A stretch of 64,000 nucleotides of DNA from Heterobilharzia americana (lineage: Eukaryota > Platyhelminthes > Trematoda > Strigeidida > Schistosomatidae), in contig OX104130.1 of the NCBI GenBank assembly GCA_944470555.2, forward strand, positions 73,413,160 to 73,477,159, in the 5' to 3' direction. The position numbers were made by a program, and so were the translations under genes. Positions 1-10,813 of the stretch are shown piece by piece; the first letter of the stretch is position 1; each line of letters begins with the position of its first letter. The notes beneath the pieces are model-generated. The model had not been told where the DNA came from. It saw only the letters and a list, made by a program, of their open reading frames with translations, and made no database searches.

Positions 1-313
1 TAATTAACGTTCAGGCAATATCGAGGCATCCGCATAGGAGCCCATATGGCAATAAAGGTCGAACAATCCGATCCAATAAACAACGGAGACTTCCAAATAT
101 GTCAGTAAATAGTAATAACTACTACTCGTTGTACAAGAAGTAGCTATCATTCCTCTGTGGCATATTGAATAACGCCTTAGTATTTGAAGCGATGGGTACG
201 AGTTTCGAGTCTCAGTGGGAACAACGTCACTCACTGAGGTGCAGGTAAATCCATATGACGAGTCCCAAATAGGACGAAACACGTCCTGGATTCCTCTGAA
301 AGCCACAGCTAAA
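1..313 (+). repeat. Sm-alpha-like hammerhead SINE, tail plus tRNA-like/ribozyme unit
   Basis: Positions 8-130 match the tail unit that recurs in this window (gcaatatcgaggcatccgca motif, then a gatccaat motif). After that come a tRNA-like part with a B-box-like gagtttcgagtctc at about 199-212 and a hammerhead region at 251-296. The ribozyme keeps stem II (gtcc/ggac), gaaa and the cleavage-side ctgga, but the core reads atgacga, so C3 is changed to A. The copy is therefore probably inactive. The unit runs tail, tRNA-like, hammerhead, as in the known tandem Sm-alpha arrangement. Confidence 0.75.
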
Positions 314-399
314 CAAATTACACTATTAAACAGTGGTAGAAATATGGTAAAGTAATACTGTCGTTCAATTAGATAGGTCAAAAAATCGAAATGCACTCA

Positions 400-575
400 C
401 CACCACCTTGTGCACATTTGTCCAGTAGACAGTAAGCCACACTTATTGTGTGAGGACTGTTAATAATACACTACCTATCTGCCTAACCCCCAGTAGGTGG
501 AGCGGGACTCGGACCCATGACCCATCGGTCGAAAACCACTAGTAAACCAGAGCCCGTTTCAAATATGACACCTCA
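400..575. repeat. Low-copy interspersed repeat shared with 18690-19090
   Basis: The stretch holding the cccatgaccca motif (about 515-525), the preceding ggtggagcgg segment and the following ggtcgaaaa segment has a diverged relative at 18741-18805, where the same blocks occur in the same order. The family was not recognised. It could be a further tRNA-like SINE read from the opposite strand, because the conserved block resembles an inverted B box. 51920-52290 may be another relative. Confidence 0.45.
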
Positions 576-807
576 TGGTTGATTGTTTTATATGTATGTA
601 TATATCAGGTTTGATTTCTGAGTAATTTTGAAAACTTCAGTATACATGTTGGGTGCTAGTGTTTTGTAATGTATAAATATGAATAACACGCATGAATTAT
701 GTTTTGTGGTGTGTTGAGAAGAACAAGTCAATTTCATCATTTTACGTGTCAAACTATATGGTATCAACAACTTCACTGTTCATATCGTTTACTGTTTCTT
801 TTTGTAG

Positions 808-1139
808 ACCTCCGATGAATGATGAACAGCGTGGTATTATAAACAAAATGGCAGAGTATGTTGTTCGTAATGGTTTAGAATTTGAAGAATTGGTCAGTCG
901 TCAAAAAAGTAAAGATCCACGATTTGCATTTTTGAAATCTGATCATCCATTGTATTCATATTACATGGCTAAACGAAAAGAACTAGATCCTGATGATAGT
1001 TTGACTAAAGCTGCAGATGCTAATTTCAATGATATTCCTCCTCCAAGATCACCAAAGTCACGTTCCTCGAAAAAAACAGATTCTATTGACAAGGCTGAAG
1101 AATCCAATTTTGGTCCTAAATCAAAAAATGATTCTTATA
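808..1139 (+). CDS. SFSWAP: SFSWAP-family splicing regulator, internal exon with SURP domain
   Basis: This exon encodes a SURP (SWAP) domain. Seen directly: an initial proline-rich PPMNDEQ, then IINKMAEYVVRNGLEFEEL, a DPRFAFL block and an LYSYYMAKRKEL end, which are the conserved features of the SURP fold. A serine- and lysine-rich stretch follows. SURP domains bind partner proteins such as SF1 in early spliceosome assembly, so the product should be nuclear. The exon starts after a strong tttctttttgtag acceptor (AG at 806-807) and ends before gtaagc (1140). It begins with the third base of a codon and ends with one base of the next. The upstream exons, which in SFSWAP should hold the N-terminal region and first SURP domain, are not in the window. 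CHERP and SUGP1 also have SURP domains; the later exons favour SFSWAP. Confidence 0.85.
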
Positions 1140-2364
1140 GTAAGCAACTTATCTTTTAAATGTATGTAACTGTGACTACACTCATGGGTTTTGGTATAGG
1201 TTAAGGTACTTCACAAGTATATGCATAATCTCATAGGTCATTAAAATAAAAATCAGCCTCCTATTAGAATGATTGTCAGTTTTTTCTTCTCCGATGTCCA
1301 AATAAAGTTATGAATCATAAGAAAAATTTCAGTGGGGAAATATGTTTTTAACAATACTGTTTTCGGCAGCCCTGCAACCCAGATTTACATAATTGATGGG
1401 TACTTTTAGTGGCAAAAAGTGTCAACTAATCAATAATTGAAACATGTAGAGTTAGCTGGTTTTAAGGAGAATGTGTGAAAAACTTGGTTTTGTGAACATA
1501 CAATTCTGGCTTCGCCTTCCATATATTACTAAAGTGACAGCAATGCATAATACACATTGTGAAGTAGTGTATTCTCTGTCAACTAAATTTTGTAGGACAT
1601 AACTTTTGATTGATTTAAATCCACCTTTAGTAAACCATGTCGGAAGGTGTTCACGTCGATGTTGAACAATCTATTTCTAGCTCCACAGAAATAAGTGAAC
1701 TGATGCATTATACGCTAAAGCAGCAGACAGTAATCGTTTGTCCTTCGCACAGATGTTTTACCATTGGATGGTTAGTACAGTCAATGAGTAAATTTACGGT
1801 ATTGAATGTTCTTTTAATTGTTTTTCAGTATTCGGCATTTCTTAAAAACGTGGTTGTTGTGTTGTTGTTATTGTATATGCCAGTTTTAATGGTTCCACTC
1901 TGGGTTGTTGTTGTTGTTATTAGATTCCACAGATTACTGTGATTATTTTCATCTGCTGACAACTAGATGATAACCTAAGCCAGAGTTGTCCATCTATAGT
2001 TGCACTGAAACTGTTGCCATTGCATCAGTTAGCTTGGAAAATATCTTTCCAATCCATGTATTATCACCATTGTAAGGCGACTATACAATCATGAAAGATA
2101 TTGGACATCGATTTCAGTTTTAAGTGTATCTGATAAAACTGTTGATATTTTGGGTCATCCATGATTGAAAACCAAAGCCCTATCTTTTTTTGTGCAGCAA
2201 CTATTTCACTACACTAGTGTAATGTAGGTCACTTTCTCCGTAAATGGCTGTGGTATGCACCTTACTGGATGCCAAAGGTCTTTTGTTTAATCCAGTGCCA
2301 CAAGTATCGATTGTTTCAGTACTAATACTCACCGATGGTATACGAAGAAGGTCGTGTTGTATAA
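1140..2364 (+). other. SFSWAP intron 1, 5' part without recognised element
   Basis: This is AT-rich intron sequence after the gtaagc donor. An open frame at 1637-1942 has no good splice sites and ends in a low-complexity valine/leucine run made by gttgttgtt repeats, so it is not called. Nothing else is recognised. Confidence 0.5.
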
Positions 2365-2535
2365 TGAATTGGACGGAGTAGGGGAATGTCGACCATTGGA
2401 TTTCGACCCAGTGGTCCAATGGTAACATGCCTGCTACGAAACCTGAAAGCTCTCTGTGTTCGATCCCTGGTGGGTGTTTACTGCTGTGAAGCCCAGCAGT
2501 AGGACGAACCAGCTGTTCAATTGTTCTCCAACTTG
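2365..2535 (+). repeat. SINE2 copy, 5' part of a SINE2/Sm-alpha chimera
   Basis: It has the SINE2 signature in order: a ggaatgtcgaccattgga-like start, gacccagtgg, ggtaacatgcctgct, the B-box-like gttcgatccctgg (about 2459-2471), then a decayed hammerhead half (gtaggacgaaccagctgtt). It runs directly into an Sm-alpha unit, so two hammerhead-bearing families are joined head to tail inside SFSWAP intron 1. Confidence 0.7.
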
Positions 2536-2544
2536 TATAGTTTC

Positions 2545-2790
2545 GTGGTGAAAACCACGGAACAATATCACTCACTGGGAGGGAGGTGCATTCAGCTGAT
2601 GAGTCCCAAATAGGACGAAATGCGCATCCTGGACTTCATTGCTAGCCACTGTCTATCATTACTGTATAATTTAAAACACAGACATTATTAAGGGATCCAC
2701 ACAGGAGTACATATCCCAATAGAGACCGATCAATTCAGTCCAATCAACGATGGTGTAATACAAGCAATAACGCTAAATCCCCAGAAACCT
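2545..2790 (+). repeat. Sm-alpha-like hammerhead SINE in SFSWAP intron 1
   Basis: It starts at the catcactcactggg-like joint, continues through the hammerhead (2590-2634) and gctagccac, and ends with the tail unit (agggatccacacaggag, then gatcaattcagtccaatca) near 2790. It lies in the same orientation as the host gene. The tRNA-like part is largely replaced by the adjoining SINE2 copy. Confidence 0.8.
2590..2634 (+). ncRNA. Hammerhead ribozyme, intact core, Sm-alpha type
   Basis: Read directly: stem I 5' strand attcag (2590-2595), core CTGATGA (2596-2602), stem II GTCC (2603-2606) with loop caaata and GGAC (2613-2616), GAA (2617-2619), stem III atg-cg-cat (2620-2627), C17 at 2628, then ctggac. 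All invariant core bases are present. Stem I has four pairs next to the core, one of them a G-U, and a mismatch at its far end. Predicted cleavage is after 2628. It lies in sense in SFSWAP intron 1. Activity is inferred from the core, not shown. Confidence 0.85.
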
Positions 2791-2917
2791 CTGAACTAAA
2801 TTAGTTATTATTGTACTAGTTATTAATATCCTTTCCTCGGGAAATTGAAGTGCGAAAATAATGAATGTCATCTACCAATTGACGAAGTTTACTCAAACCA
2901 TCAAGTCTTACCTTTGT

Positions 2918-4740
2918 ATTATTATTATTATTATTTGTCAGTTGGGTTCCTAGTGGAAAATAGGGCTTCAGTAGCACGTCCCCATTGCACTCTGTTCTCT
3001 GCAGTCTTTCAAACCTGGCTCCACGATTGCCCACAAGCTTTCATTGCTTCCTCACACCATCTCCTCCATGTCACCCTCAGCTGAGACGCTCAATTCGTCG
3101 TTTCCCATTCGATTTCCACTTGATGGCCTGGCCTGGCGCGTGATGTCCCCAATCGGTCTTCTTCAGTGTATGCCCAATCCATCTCCACTTTCTTCTGCAT
3201 GTTTGTTGGGCGGTGGGTTGTTGGTTGGTTCGTTTCCAGCCAGAGTTCTTTGTTGCTTATTCTTTCTGACCTTCTGATCTGATCTTCAGTATCGAGTGAG
3301 CGAGCGTAGGTGGCGGCTGTTGATGTATGTCTGTAGTTTGTTGGAAATGCTTTTCGTGATGCGCCAAGTCTCTCAACCATATAGAAGCACTGACTTAACT
3401 GATATTAGTGTTGAAAATCCGGATGTTGTTCACACTTTATGCTGAGTGCATTGCAGTAGATCTCCACACTGATTTCAGATGGATGAAGGCCTGTCTCACT
3501 GTCTTTCCGATCCCGGCTTTGACAACCTCATCTGTGCCTCTGCCGCCTGTAGTTGAAACGATGCTGGCTAGGTAGGTGAAAGAGACAACTTCCTTTAGAT
3601 TTCTCTTGTTGATGGTGGTTGGTGCTTGTTGTTGGTTAGGTATCTTCACCTCTGTCTTTTCTACGTTCATTTGAAGGAATTCCTGTCTTCCCTGCCTCTC
3701 CTCTTCTGCCAACTTGTTGGTTTTTGCCTGTAGATCTTGGAGTTTGTGCAACATTAGACACAAATCATCATCTTTGGCGAAATCCAAATCTTCTTCTGGG
3801 GCGTTTCCATCGGTCAAACAGCATATGCACGTCTCGCTTCTCACGGTTTGCTGCATTACCCAGTCGACCACAATCAAGAAGATCATATGTGATGGTAGTC
3901 GGCAACTTTGTCTTACTCCTGTCTTCACTTCAAAGGCATCACTGAGCTTTCCATCGTGAATCACTTGGCATGTGGCGTCTTCATATAGTTGTTGAATGAG
4001 GCTGATAAAGATTTGTGGTATTCCGTAGTGTTGAAGCAGTTGCCAAATTGCTTGTCGGTCGACGCTGTCAAAGGCCTTTTCAAAGTCGATGAAGTCTAGG
4101 TAGAGAGTTGACTGCCATTCTATACTCTGTTCTATGATGATGCGAAGCGTTGGAATTTGATGTGCACGTGATTTTTTCTTCCTGAAGCCAGCCAGCCTGT
4201 CGCGGTCGTTATTTTGAATCTAGCACATTTCTTAGTCTCTCCAGGATGATGCGGCTTAATATTTTGCTTGCTTGGGGTGGACAGGGATGGAGCATGATTC
4301 CTCACCAGTTCTTTCAAAGACTTATGTCTCCCTTCTTTGAAAATTTGACAAGGTAGCCCTTCTTCCAGTCAGTGGGCAGGTACCTTTCTTTCCTTCCTTA
4401 CAAAACTTCTGCAATAGTGGTGTGGTGTGAGCATGTCCGCTGTTGTCTCTGCGTCTGTTTTCAGTGCTTTTGGTGGAATTCCATCTGGTCCTACTGCTTT
4501 TCTGGCTTTCAGTAACTTTATGGCGTTCAAGACTTCGGCTTTTGTCGATGGGCTTGTGTTAACTGGTAGTTTTGCGGCTGGGCTGCTGGTGGTGTTCGTG
4601 AACGAATTGGATGTGGTGGTGGATTCAAGAGTTTCTTGAAGTGGTCAGTCCACGGTTTCCTTTGTTTCTCCTCTTTGTTAATTAGGTTTCCTTCACTATC
4701 GTTGTTTTCATCTGCGTTGATCTCTTCCCAGATAGTATGG
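2918..4740 (-). mobile_element. RTE/SR2-like non-LTR retrotransposon, 5'-truncated
   Basis: On the - strand this is a broken open reading frame of an RTE-like reverse transcriptase. Visible pieces in order are KARKAVGPDGIP-type text near 4510-4480 (frameshifted), STLYLDFIDFEKAFDSVDR near 4115-4060 (first catalytic motif), KTGVRQSCRLPS near 3915, LDFAKDDDLCLM near 3785 (the FADD box, here interrupted), and NVEKTEV then FTYLASIVSTTGG near 3670-3540. The element ends at a (tta)n run at 2918-2935 that marks its 3' tail. Several frameshifts and the damaged FADD box make it inactive. It lies antisense in SFSWAP intron 1. The assignment to RTE/SR2 rests on motif memory. Confidence 0.85.
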
Positions 4741-5420
4741 ACGTAAATAAATGGACCTTCACACTTCCTTAAATAATTCCTCTAATGGTATATCAGATAG
4801 TTTCGCTTCTGGAGATAGAAACTTTCATAGTGCACTGATGTAGAATGATGGAAAACTAAGAGGAATTCTCACTGGTAAAGTGAGACTCTACTGGTTTTCC
4901 GTAGATTACTTACGAAATTAAACGTTTCATTTCTCACATATAGTGAGCTACTAGTTAACCTCTGTTCGGTGATTCTATTGTACAAATTTCCTGACGTGAA
5001 AAGTATATACCATGCCAAATGTAATTCATAGTGTATGATTATTTCATGATTCAGTGTGGATGCAGAATCAATTTTCGACGTTTATATTTAAAAAAGTGTT
5101 AAACATTTGACCTGTGAACATCAGTCAGTCAGCATAAACATGGGATGTAACAATACTTTGTAACTTTACATCTCATATCAACACGTTAAAAAAAGAGGTA
5201 CAAAGGTGAAAAATAGAGAAGTGAAGAAGAAAGTAATAAGATATATTAGAGAACTATATAAAGAAAGGATGAGACAGTAATGTGATTCAATATCACAACT
5301 AGGTGGGTGCATCTGAGATCGAATTTCAATTTACTGGACATTGAAAAATTAAAATCAATAGTGTGTCTAAACAAGTATCACAGACTTTTGATTATGTCAA
5401 ACCACAAAGTTGTGTCTAAC
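4741..5420. other. SFSWAP intron 1, no feature seen
   Basis: AT-rich sequence without a convincing open frame, repeat or structured RNA. Confidence 0.5.
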
Positions 5421-5432
5421 TTTACAAAATCA

Positions 5433-5913
5433 TCATCAACGTGGACTGACATCAGTTGAGCGGACATTGGAAACCTGGGAGCACTGGGCAGCTGTTTCGT
5501 CCCCAGCGGTGCGTACCCATGACGCCACACCGACAGGGGTCGAACCCGGGACCTTCAGGTTTTATGGCCAGCACATTACCATCGAGCCACTGGGTCAAAA
5601 TCCAGTGGTTCATATTTCCAACTTCTGTTAGTTCACGACAGCACGATGACATTGGGTGATGGTCGCGCTATGTCGTGAACTAACAGAGGTTGGAAATATA
5701 GGCTCAACGGTAACGTACTGGCCAAGGAACTGAAGGTTCTGGGTCCGATCCCTGGTGACTTGGGGTTATGGGTGTGTACTGCTAAGGAGTCCCGTACTAG
5801 GACAAAACGGCTGTTTAGTGCTCCAAGGTTTCAAATGTTCCTTCAACTGATGTCAGTCCATGATGAATACCAACTTGGAAAATCTCTGAATCCCCACAAA
5901 CCCGCAAATTGAA
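5433..5913. repeat. SINE2 head-to-head inverted dimer with target-site duplication
   Basis: The left half (5433 to about 5640) is SINE2 on -, with the reversed B box gggtcgaacccggg near 5537 and decayed ribozyme remnants at 5485-5515. The right half (about 5675-5913) is SINE2 on +, with gggtccgatccctggtg near 5740 and a ribozyme whose core is mutated (ctaagga, caaaa) at 5780-5830. The same cgtgaactaacag text, once reversed, flanks the centre. A perfect 12 bp repeat tttacaaaatca stands on both sides (5421-5432 and 5914-5925), so the dimer inserted as a unit. Confidence 0.85.
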
Positions 5914-5925
5914 TTTACAAAATCA

Positions 5926-6308
5926 ACCCCTGAGAATCTGTTTTTTACGTTGAACTGTGGGAATACTAATAGATTGGAGGTGAGAGAATAACTATAGAGT
6001 TTTCTTTACCACAACTGTGATTGGTTCTACTTGTAAGAATTCAAGAAAAGATGTTAGTTATCGGTCAATACCTATTACCGAACCAGGTTTAACTAAATGC
6101 CTAACTAGTAAAAGCAGCCGGTTCAAGAGAACAGGTTCTGCATTGTTCTGGCTACTATAATTCTGCTTGTTGCATAGTCCAGCAGTTAGAAATCCAATCC
6201 TTGAGCTGTTTTGTTTGGAAATGTCGTGTTTAACCTGTTATATATATAAAAACTTTGACACGTGCCTGCAATACGCATATTTTATGTATCTAAATATCAC
6301 TTTTATAG
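5926..6308 (+). other. SFSWAP intron 1, 3' end
   Basis: Unique-looking AT-rich sequence leading to the acceptor atatcacttttatag (AG at 6307-6308). No repeat is recognised. Confidence 0.55.
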
Positions 6309-6944
6309 AAAAGTCTAAATCACCGGATTCCCATAAGGAAACTAAAAGCAGTTCACAAACGCATAATTCAGAACGTCAAACCAGCATTAGTTTCCGGTTA
6401 AGTCGCCCACCTCCCCCATCAAAATCTCATTCTCATCAAAATAACGAAGCCTCTGCGGAGGAGATTATGGATATAATCGAAGCTGCTGTTCAAGAGTACT
6501 CTGAATCGATCTCAAGTTCCAAACGAAATAAAGAACAACTCAACAGGTCATCAAGTATTCGAGAAAATGATGTTAAATTAAAGTCAAAAAAGCGAAGAAA
6601 TCGATCACCCAATATTCATATTATACCTGGTATTCCTAGTCCCAGTTCATCATCTTTCTCAGAATCATCTCCACTTCGAGATGATAGTCCATACTGTGGT
6701 GTAAATCGTTCCTTTAGAGATTCTACTTCTGATTCTTTATGTACTTCGCCTGCTAAATCAACCGTATCATCTGAGCGACATGAAAGAACTGAACTGGTAC
6801 CGAATTTTCAGTCTCCTCTCTCATCTGTCGGTAATATTCAATCACCATATGAGAACAATTTAAGTTCTCCAGTGGAGTTGACATCTAATTCAAGTACTCA
6901 TTTGACTTCCACTTGGCCTTCATGTGCTCTTGAAGATTTATTAG
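6309..6944 (+). CDS. SFSWAP: SFSWAP-family splicing regulator, serine-rich linker exon
   Basis: This exon is 636 bases. It enters with two bases completing a codon begun in the 808-1139 exon, and leaves one base before gtaagt at 6945. The encoded stretch is rich in Ser, Pro, Lys, Arg and His: an early SRPPPPSKSHSHQNN segment, a helical EEIMDIIEAAVQEY segment, a basic KLKSKKRRNRSPN cluster that could act as a nuclear localisation signal, then many S-P and S-S pairs typical of a phosphorylated disordered linker. SFSWAP has such a linker between its second SURP domain and the C-terminal RS region. The continuous frame, both splice sites and phase agreement support this exon. The exact function of the linker is not visible. 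Confidence 0.8.
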
Positions 6945-8989
6945 GTAAGTTGCATCATTCTTACTGAATAATGCATGGTCTGCTTAAACATTGCTGTCAC
7001 TTTTATATTTATTTGAATATCTGTAGCCTCTTCTGAACTGAATGGTGATCGAAGAATCTTCCCAACAGGATCATATTACATTAGGAACGGAGAAGGATCT
7101 TAACGAAAACTGACTATAAGCATTTGGGGGTTTACAAAAGTAGAAGAGACAAAAGAGTAATCACCGGCATTGGATAATTATCATCAATTATTTAAACTTA
7201 TCAAATCAGCTTACCTGATAAAAGTGGTAATCAGTGAGAATATCATATGGGGAAGACGAGTCTTTTATAGCCTCCTCTCAAAAGGGTGGATTGAAACCCT
7301 GAACCAAATATTTCTACGAACTTACAACGATGCTTCAGTCCCATATCACTTGATTACAATCATTTTGAATGAAACATTTTCATGAGGCTTTCCATTGCTT
7401 CATAATTTAATGTTGTAACTAACCTACATCAGAAGAGGGTAGCAGATCCTGGTGCATTACCACCAAGAATAGTTATAGATGGTGATATATAGTTGTGCTA
7501 GTAAGATCCACGTTCTAATGGTTAGTCACTCTGGCTAGTACGAAAGCATAGAAACCTTCGGTCATAACTACCACTGAATAGTTTAGAAATTGTAAAGTCC
7601 GCATTTATTTAACACCACGTGAAACTGATAAAAAGTGAGACCTAGAAAGTTAGACAGATTTCACTTCTGGATGGAGGAATTGTGTTCAGGTGCTCATCCT
7701 TTAAACAAACATATCGCCGCCAGATAATATCAGTATTTATTCGAATGACGATAACGTTTAGTCTCATCGGTTGATTAGTTTTGTGGTAATACCTGACTGT
7801 GAAAATGGACCAACCACTCATCAAGACTCAACTCTGATAAACAACAGTCTACAAGCTTATGGAGATTTGCCATCCAAGGTGATGGTAACCAATCGTGTCT
7901 ACTACCTTCACCTTTCCTACTTGATTTTTTCGCAGATGTGTAGAGGGAGGTAACTGGACATTTCTAACTTTTCAGTGATTGGTTTGATATCTAGACGGGA
8001 TTAAATCTAGCCGGAGGACTGAGACGATATAGACTTGCTGGCGGAAGATGATGAAATTATAGGCTCTTCGGAAGGTATCAACTGAGGGTGTTTGGGTTTT
8101 GTATTTGTCATATGTTAGATGCTATTTCTGTAGTGGTTTTTGGTGTTGATAAACTTTTGGATAGGTAGATAGTTAGATGATTGGAGGTGTTTGTCAGTTC
8201 ACTCAATTGCGGAGTTATATCAACTGTAGTAAGGTAGTTGCTGAAGAAATCTTGATAGAAGTACAAGTCACCTATTTGATATTCACCAACTTTCATCATA
8301 TCTAGCTTCAATGAAGTATCTGATTGTTTTTCAGTGGGCAGGTATGCTTCACAACAGTCCTTATTCTTCAGGCCTTGAGACATTGTTCTTGAAGGTGGAC
8401 GAAATAAGGACGTTACAGATTGTCAGCTGATGTTTAGTTAAAAGACATTCTTGAGAACTAGAAGTAATATTACGGCACCAAGTTCTGTGGTTTGGCAGCG
8501 TTTTGGAGGTTTTTTCTCTCAGTTAATAAACAGTAGGATGCTTTTTGTTTTCCAATGTATGACTCCCTTATAATGTATCTACTAAGAACTAGTCCGCATG
8601 CGTAGTTCTTCTTATGGATAAGAACGACTACGTTGGTGTCAAAAGGTAGGCATACTTTAACGTACGCTGTAATGTCATGTATTTACATTTACGTCGTTTT
8701 TCTGTTTATATAGACTATCGCTTTTTGCATAGGCTTCATCAGCCATTCTTTAAGGGACATAAGACATTACTAAATATCAATTAAGTTGTGCTTATTGTTG
8801 TCATAGGTCTCTTCATTTATCGACTATTACACTCTTTTGGTACGGCTATTTATATGATATGTAAATTTGAATTTTTTATCTCCATGTTATGATATCTTGC
8901 CTACCATCGAAGATTCCCACATTTTATTAGCAGTTTTGTTCACTTTATTCAGTTTTGAAGAAAGTTGAATAACATGAGTTAAGAGTTTC
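6945..8989. other. SFSWAP intron 2, 5' part
   Basis: AT-rich intron. A - strand open frame at 8383-8108 (91 codons) has balanced composition but no splice support and was not recognised. It may be part of an old element. Nothing else is called here. Confidence 0.45.
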
Positions 8990-9260
8990 TCACAACGATT
9001 TCTAACAACTCAAGGGAGACATTTTCACATCTGACCACTTCTATATGCATATATCAATTCATCTGCTCTTATGGGGCCAGGTATATAGGCTGTTCAATGC
9101 GACTGTTATCTTAAAGGGTCCAAGAGTACTATCCCACATAGGTTACAAGGGCGCGATAAGGAGTGCTATGAGTGAACACATTTCAAGAACCTCCTTGTTC
9201 AAAGTCATCTATAAAGTGGGGAAAAAAAATCTTCCGAAGGCTGTATGTCTTCTTATTCCA
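8990..9260 (+). mobile_element. Penelope-like element fragment, GIY-YIG end
   Basis: The + frame near 9043-9105 reads IYQFICSYGARYIGCSMRLLS, which has the spacing of the GIY-YIG-type endonuclease of PLEs. In shifted frames come a SEHI piece and FKVIYKVGKKNLPKAVCLLI, matching the C-terminal end of that domain family. Stops and frameshifts show decay. It abuts another PLE at 9262. The upstream boundary is uncertain. Confidence 0.65.
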
Positions 9261-9261
9261 T

Positions 9262-10475
9262 ATTAGATTTGTTTATTTGATTTATAACACACAGTGATAC
9301 AGTATTATTTACGAAGAATTAGAGATGACAACACTATAAAAATCATATGTCGAAAGTAAGGTGCTTACGTTGATATGATTATGAGCAATAATTCAGTACA
9401 AGCGAGCGATAGTTAAGTACTTATTCAGTAGAATTCGACGAATATGCACAGAGGATACTTTGGAAGACGAAAGAGGAGCACTGATCGAAATACTGTTAGA
9501 AAATAACTATCCATCAAAATTTATCAGGCAGCACAAAAATAATCATAGCACCAAAGCCAGATCTTTAGTTTGTCCGAAAGAAGGATGTTTTTATCAGTCT
9601 TCCGTACAAACGTGACTCTCATAGTGCAATCCTTAAGCAGAGACCTAACGCCGATGTTAGAACGATTTACTATGTAGCCAGGGTTCGATTAATAGAAACT
9701 ACCAAGCCCGTGTATTGCCCCAAACCCCCACATCATGTGGACGATAGTGTCACATCCTAATGTATCTACCAATTCAAATGTACGTGTGATGATACATACA
9801 TAGGGAGGATTCATAGATCCATGCAAGTTAGGGCATCAGAACATATTCCAAAGTGACTTCAGGAGCAAATTAAACCACTTGAATCCATAAACGTTAGTAG
9901 CAGATATACAAGTTCTTCGGTCGCCAAACATCGTTGAGATAGGTCACAAGATTGATGTGGCTACTCCCTTTACACTTACTTACAATACGTGTTGGGGACG
10001 GATCCTTAAATTTGATGAGGCCTTAGCTATAAAGAAGTTCTAACCACCTTTGTATATAAACAATTTGTTGTCACATTAAATCTTCCTTGGTAAATCCAAC
10101 TATGAAAACCATGTTCCATGTGCTATTATTTTCGCTCTATTAATTTTCATTGTTATTCGGCCTTTAATTCAGCCTTCCTACTTGACCTCTTTTCATTCTC
10201 TCACCCCTTATCTCCATCAATCTTCATATAAATACCCATGACAAGTACGTGTATGATCAGATAGTTCGGAATGTATTGCACAAATACATTACACGGTTCA
10301 GACAGTTTACGTCTTATTGTTTTGTCGAAGTTTATAAAGGAAACTAATTATTTCAATAATATATGACAGAAACGTCGTCATCAAGTAACTAATGATGTAT
10401 CATTGTGTTATAAATCAAACAAACAAATCTAATATGGAATTAAACTCTACCTCAGTGCCCAAGTTCTACACTTAA
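9262..10475 (+). mobile_element. Penelope-like element with inverted 3' end on its left
   Basis: 9262-9400 is a reversed copy of PLE 3'-terminal sequence (atattagatttgtttatttg). The sense element follows, and the same terminal sequence appears forward near 10420-10450. Inside, the + frame near 9600-9850 reads LPYKRDSHSAILKQRPNA, later PPHHVDDSVTS, then CIYQFKCTCDDTYIGRIHRS, a clear GIY-YIG endonuclease start ending in ASEHIPK. Stop codons are frequent. No complete reverse transcriptase is visible, so this is a 5'-truncated copy with an inverted partial copy attached. It lies in SFSWAP intron 2. Confidence 0.75.
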
Positions 10476-10494
10476 ATTAATATTTCAAGTTGTT

Positions 10495-10630
10495 ATTCAT
10501 CGTAGACTGACATCAGTTGGAGGAACAAAGGAAACCTGGGAGCACTGAACAGCTGTTTCGTCCTAGTATAGGACTCCTCAACAGTGTGTACCCACGACCC
10601 CACCAGGGATCGAACCCGCGACCATCAGTT
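10495..10630 (-). repeat. SINE2 copy with near-complete hammerhead
   Basis: Reversed SINE2: the B box appears as agggatcgaacccgcg near 10606-10621. The ribozyme lies at about 10535-10595. On the - strand its core reads ttgagga, with C3 changed to T. Stem II (gtcc/ggac) and gaaa are kept, stem III is acagctgt, and stem I is cactg/cagtg. One core base thus separates it from consensus. Confidence 0.7.
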
Positions 10631-10704
10631 TACGATTAATAACAACTTGAAATATTTCCAAATCTCCATAACTCCCTCAAAATTCAACTTATATTAATGT
10701 CGAA

Positions 10705-10763
10705 AACAAGATGTTCAGCGAAGAGGACTCCTATCAGCGAATTTATTCTCAAGCTGTACATTC

Positions 10764-10813
<50 letters not shown>

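Noticed and set aside
1637..1942. Open frame of 101 codons in SFSWAP intron 1
   Set aside because: It ends in a low-complexity valine/leucine run from gtt repeats, has no matching splice phases and overlaps no known domain.
2201..2575. Open frame of 124 codons on -
   Set aside because: It is a shadow of the SINE2/Sm-alpha chimera; similar frames appear in other SINE copies.
8108..8383. Open frame of 91 codons on - in SFSWAP intron 2
   Set aside because: Composition is acceptable, but no splice partner, no recognised motif and no repeat relation were found.
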